The position numbers and the translations under genes were made by a program. From JABMNX01 sp964625905 (GTDB lineage Bacteria; Patescibacteriota; Minisyncoccia; Phycocordibacterales; JABMNX01), in the NCBI GenBank assembly GCA_964625905.1, contig CAZVBS010000028.1:1-7551 (forward strand): a DNA stretch of 7,551 bases, given 5' to 3'. Below are positions 4,812 to 7,551 of this stretch, one piece after another. The notes below the pieces were generated by a model that was given only the letters and a program-made list of their open reading frames with translations, had not been told where the DNA came from and did no database searches. Numbering within the stretch: the stretch's first letter is position 1; each line of letters starts with the position of its first letter.

Positions 4812-6974
4812 TTATTTATCAGTTCGAATCTCATTTACTGGTGGTGCAACACCTTTGCTTTTTGCAAAATCTGGATCGATACGTTTAATAGAAAGATTTA
4901 TTCTGTCTTTTTCGTCTACCTCCTTTATTATAACCGGAACTGTCTCGCCAACAGAAACCACATCAGACACATTATTGATGCGATATGGTGCAAGTTCTGA
5001 TATATGCACAAGTCCTTCGGTCTTATACCCTATTCTAACAAATGCACCAAAATCAAGCACGCGTGTAACCTCTCCATCAAACTTTTCACCTTCTTTGTAC
5101 TCATGAGTCATTTCTTCGATTATAGCTTTTGCTTTGTCTGTTGTATCGCCTTTTCCCGTAATATATACAGTGCCATCTTCTTCAATAGTTATTTCACTGA
5201 CGTTTGTTGAGTCTTTAATTTCGTTAATAGTTTTACCTCCAGAACCTATAATTAACCCTATTTGATCTTCTTTAATATGTACCACTTCAATCTTAGGTGC
5301 ACGACTAGATACATTCTCTCTTGATGTTGGTATTGCCTTCTCAATTACCTCGAGAATCTGTAATCGTGCCACTTTAGCATCTTCAAAAGCTTCAGAAAGA
5401 ATTTTTATTGGGATACCGCCAACCTTAACGTCCATCTGTACAGCTGTTATTCCATCTTTTGTTCCAGCTACTTTGAAATCCATATCACCATGTTCGTCCT
5501 CAGGTCCTTGAATATCTGTAAGTACTCTATATTGCTGTTCACTTCCGTCATCTTTTTCTTCATCAAACATTAACCCCATTGCGATACCAGCAACAGGTTT
5601 TTTAATTGGTACACCTCCGTCCATCATTGCAAGAGTTGACCCACATACTGATCCCATAGAAGATGATCCATTAGAGGCCATAACTTCAGATACAATACGA
5701 ATTGTATATGGAAATTCTTCTTGAGTTGGTATTACAGGCAAAAGAGCTTTTTCTGCAAGAGACCCATGTCCTATCATTCTTCTATTTACTCCACCCATAC
5801 GCCCAGTCTCTCCGACGGAATACGGTGGGAAGTTGTAGTGATGCATAAATCTTTTCTCAATATCTTGGTTTTCCATACCGTTGATTAATTGCGAATCTTT
5901 TGGTCCACCAAGTGTAAGTGCAGATAGTATATGAGTTCCTCCTCGATAGAACACTCCAGTACCATGTATTATGTCTGAGATTCCACCTGCTTGTGCATAC
6001 AGATCTCGTACTTCATTCATCTTCCTTCCATCTGCTCTAGCATCTTCATTTATTGCTTTTTTATGAAGTATCTCGTCTATCTTTTCTTCAAAATAGTCTT
6101 CTGCTGTGACTGAGTTTCCTTCAGGTAAAGCTTCTTTAAAGGTTAGCACCCATTCGTCTTTTAGTTTATAAATACCACTTTTACCTGGTCCGTTAAATAC
6201 AGCATCTTCAAGCTTTGGAGCGATTTCTTTTTCAAACAAGTCTTTAAGTTCTTCAGAATAATCTTCTAATTCGATAACTCTTTTATCTTTTGCAATTTCA
6301 GAAATAATCTGTTTTTGGAACTCTTGAATTTTTTCAATGTATACAGATGCTTCAGTGAGAGCTTTAGTTAAAGTATCCTCACTGCTTTCGTTTGACTCTA
6401 CTTCAATCATATTTATATTCCCATCCTTACCACATGCAAGTAGATCAAGTTCATATGAAGAATTTTCTCTAATTTCATATGTTGGGTTTACAACAAACTC
6501 TCCGTCAACTCTACCAATACGCACAGCACTAACAGGTCCACTCCATGGTATGTCAGAAGTAGAAAGTGCTATCGAAGCTGCAACAACAGCAAGCATATCT
6601 GGATCATCTTCGTCTATTGCTAGTACAGTTACAACAACATGCACATTATTTCTTATACGTCCGTCAAAAAGCGGTCGAATTGTTCTATCAACAATACGTC
6701 CAGTGAGCACTGCTTCATCACTCGGTCGACCCTCTCTTCTCATAAATCTACTTCCTAGTATTGCTCCTGCTGCATAAAATTTCTCTTCATAGTCAACAGT
6801 TAGAGGAAAGTACCCAATACTTTCTTTGGCATCTTTTGTCATAACAACAGTTGCGAGGACTGCAGTATTTCCATACTTTAGTATTACAGAACCGTGAGCT
6901 TGGTCAGTTAAGTCTGTAAAGGTTGCTGTTAGTGTTTTATCACCTATTTCTATAGAATATTCTTTTTTATTCAT
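4812..6974 (-). CDS. pnp: Polyribonucleotide nucleotidyltransferase (PNPase)
   Basis: A 720-aa protein of normal family length. PNPase degrades RNA 3' to 5' using phosphate, releases nucleoside diphosphates, and can add tails in reverse. The order is complete. The first RNase PH domain (about 8-140) has RFMRREGRPSDEA and RTIRPLF. A helical domain (about 195-300) follows. The second, catalytic RNase PH domain (about 315-525) has FMHHYNFPPYSVGETGRMGG (376-395), NGSSSMGSVCG (435-445) and the acidic active-site segment GPEDEHGDMDFKVAGT (490-505). KH is at about 559-625 with IIGSGGK (575-581), and S1 at about 626-699. The usual RGET motif reads RGGT (344-347). The frame extends 25 codons upstream to an ATG at 7049, but that sequence crosses the structured leader and does not resemble PNPase, so ATG 6974 (MNKKEYSIEIG) is preferred. 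No Shine-Dalgarno is present. Confidence 0.97.
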   Translation of the reverse strand: MNKKEYSIEIGDKTLTATFTDLTDQAHGSVILKYGNTAVLATVVMTKDAKESIGYFPLTVDYEEKFYAAGAILGSRFMRREGRPSDEAVLTGRIVDRTIRPLFDGRIRNNVHVVVTVLAIDEDDPDMLAVVAASIALSTSDIPWSGPVSAVRIGRVDGEFVVNPTYEIRENSSYELDLLACGKDGNINMIEVESNESSEDTLTKALTEASVYIEKIQEFQKQIISEIAKDKRVIELEDYSEELKDLFEKEIAPKLEDAVFNGPGKSGIYKLKDEWVLTFKEALPEGNSVTAEDYFEEKIDEILHKKAINEDARADGRKMNEVRDLYAQAGGISDIIHGTGVFYRGGTHILSALTLGGPKDSQLINGMENQDIEKRFMHHYNFPPYSVGETGRMGGVNRRMIGHGSLAEKALLPVIPTQEEFPYTIRIVSEVMASNGSSSMGSVCGSTLAMMDGGVPIKKPVAGIAMGLMFDEEKDDGSEQQYRVLTDIQGPEDEHGDMDFKVAGTKDGITAVQMDVKVGGIPIKILSEAFEDAKVARLQILEVIEKAIPTSRENVSSRAPKIEVVHIKEDQIGLIIGSGGKTINEIKDSTNVSEITIEEDGTVYITGKGDTTDKAKAIIEEMTHEYKEGEKFDGEVTRVLDFGAFVRIGYKTEGLVHISELAPYRINNVSDVVSVGETVPVIIKEVDEKDRINLSIKRIDPDFAKSKGVAPPVNEIRTDK

Positions 6975-7020
6975 AGTATCTGTGTATTTATTACTTCTGG
7001 GTTTCAAGTACGTCGCCTTG

Positions 7021-7082
7021 GTCTGTGGACAGGATGTCTTGTGAGACATCAGGCGCGATTTCTTCTGCGGAAGAAGTCATCG
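7021..7082 (-). ncRNA. Candidate structured leader element, copy A (upstream of pnp)
   Basis: Read on the minus strand: an outer CGAT/ATCG clamp (7082-7079 with 7059-7056) encloses TTCTTC-CGCA-GAAGAA (7075-7060, an alternative to part of the clamp). GATGTCT-CACA-AGACATC (7050-7033) follows, then GTC-CACA-GAC (7030-7021). Spacers are 5 and 2 nt, exactly as in copy B. All three tetraloops read CRCA. It ends 46 nt before the pnp ATG. E. coli pnp is autoregulated through a leader stem cleaved by RNase III, so a regulatory leader here is plausible; the sequence itself is unrelated as far as I can see. Confidence 0.65.
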
Positions 7083-7126
7083 ATTCTGTGTATCTTAAAA
7101 CCATATATTAGCCCATTAATACATTC

Positions 7127-7155
7127 ACTTTAGCAGAATAGTTCACCTTTCTCAA
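7127..7155 (-). promoter_or_regulatory. Promoter of pnp
   Basis: On the minus strand, TTGAGA (7155-7150), a 17-nt spacer and TAAAGT (7132-7127), with a TGC just before the -10 making it an extended -10. Transcription would start near 7120, leaving a leader of about 146 nt that contains the structured element. It lies downstream of the terminator of the preceding gene, so pnp is probably transcribed on its own start. Confidence 0.6.
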
Positions 7156-7191
7156 AGGCTTTTGATGGTATGGAATAATCCTAATACAGAC

Positions 7192-7229
7192 CAAACAAAA
7201 ACCCGCTCAAATGAGCGGGTTTTTGTTTG
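7192..7229 (-). terminator. Intrinsic terminator after the NYN gene, bidirectional in form
   Basis: A perfect 17-bp inverted repeat, CAAACAAAAACCCGCTC and its complement, with an AAAT loop (7209-7212). It has a GC-rich top and A/T-rich lower arms that supply the U-tract in either direction. It begins 10 nt after the stop of the minus-strand NYN gene and separates that gene from the pnp promoter. Confidence 0.9.
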
Positions 7230-7239
7230 ACAGTGTGTC

Positions 7240-7551
7240 TTATTTACTAAATTTCCAATTATTTTTACCTAATAGGTATTTCTTAGGGTCGTCGCACATG
7301 TCTATAAAATCATCTACAGATTCTCTTAGTTTGGATGATGAAGATTTACCAAATGAAATAACTTCCACCTGACATCCTTCTTTGTTTTGTAGGTATTCAA
7401 CCAGTGGAATATAGTCACCGTCGCCAGATGCGAGTATTATGGCATCAAGTTTTGATGCCATTGAGATAGCATCAACTGCAATACCTACATCCCAGTCAGC
7501 TTTCTTTGCTCCACCGTAAAAGATTTGAAGGTCTTTTGTTTTAATTTCAAT
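7240..7551 (-). CDS. NYN domain (LabA/DUF88-type) putative ribonuclease, 5' end outside the window
   Basis: The frame is open from the window edge, giving the last 103 residues. An internal ATG at 7461 is not the real start: the 30 codons before it read as the same domain (FYGGAKKADWDVGIAVDA). NYN domains are PIN-like metal-dependent nucleases, usually acting on RNA. Conserved acidic positions are visible in DWDVGIAVDA and in SGDGDYIPLV, the family SGDxDF/Y motif. These are followed by VEVISFGKSSSSKLRESVDD and FIDM, as in LabA/DUF88 proteins. The first catalytic Asp near the N-terminus would lie beyond the window. It ends in TAA and is followed at once by a strong terminator. The specific RNA target cannot be inferred. 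Confidence 0.88.
   Translation of the reverse strand: MEIKTKDLQIFYGGAKKADWDVGIAVDAISMASKLDAIILASGDGDYIPLVEYLQNKEGCQVEVISFGKSSSSKLRESVDDFIDMCDDPKKYLLGKNNWKFSK

Noticed and set aside
6337..6777. Long plus-strand open frame inside pnp
   Set aside because: Ser/Thr-rich antisense shadow of a well-supported gene, with no start signal; the same holds for the plus-strand frames inside yifB, the DksA-like gene and the membrane protein.
6975..7049. Longer pnp reading frame starting at ATG 7049
   Set aside because: The 25 extra residues (MSHKTSCPQTK and onward) do not resemble PNPase N-termini, and the DNA is explained by the structured leader shared with the DksA-like gene.

Overview
The window looks like a chromosomal segment of an AT-rich bacterium with a small genome, most likely a Candidate Phyla Radiation (Patescibacteria/Parcubacteria-type) organism. 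This is an inference from four things. Almost every gene lacks a Shine-Dalgarno sequence. Intergenic regions are short and rich in hairpins. The DksA/TraR and YifB homologues are stripped down, with zinc ligands or cysteine clusters missing. A conserved-looking membrane protein of no recognisable family lies between pnp and the DksA gene. No rRNA, tRNA, CRISPR array, transposase or integrase was seen.

Layout, left to right. Positions 1-202 hold palindromic repeats and the terminator-like end of a minus-strand peptidase E (S51) gene (203-775). Positions 776-1134 form a divergent intergenic region packed with hairpins. One plus-strand gene of unknown function follows (from ATG 1135), with a strong terminator at 1483-1516 but no in-frame stop before it. 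The rest is on the minus strand. Read 5' to 3', it is: a NYN/LabA-type nuclease (7551-7240, cut by the window end), terminator (7229-7192), promoter and structured leader, pnp (6974-4812), a single-pass membrane protein (4691-3600), promoter and structured leader, a DksA/TraR-like regulator (3394-3023), and yifB/comM (3011-1515). The last two are 11 bp apart and form an operon.

Two observations stand out. First, the 5' leaders of pnp and of the dksA-yifB operon carry the same about 60-nt three-hairpin element, with identical spacing between hairpins and two base pairs changed in a compensatory way. This looks like a cis-regulatory RNA shared by an RNA-decay gene and an RNA-polymerase-regulator gene; I do not recognise it. 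Second, peptidase E is flanked by two same-orientation copies of a composite repeat (98-209 and 935-1038). Each copy is hairpin, hairpin, then a perfect 36-nt palindrome. The arms differ almost throughout their cores, but each change is matched in the opposite arm, so pairing is conserved rather than sequence.

Functionally, the minus-strand block concerns RNA and DNA metabolism: PNPase (RNA decay), NYN nuclease (RNA cleavage), DksA-like protein (transcription) and YifB/ComM (a helicase known for processing incoming DNA). Peptidase E and the plus-strand gene sit outside this block, in the repeat-rich part.
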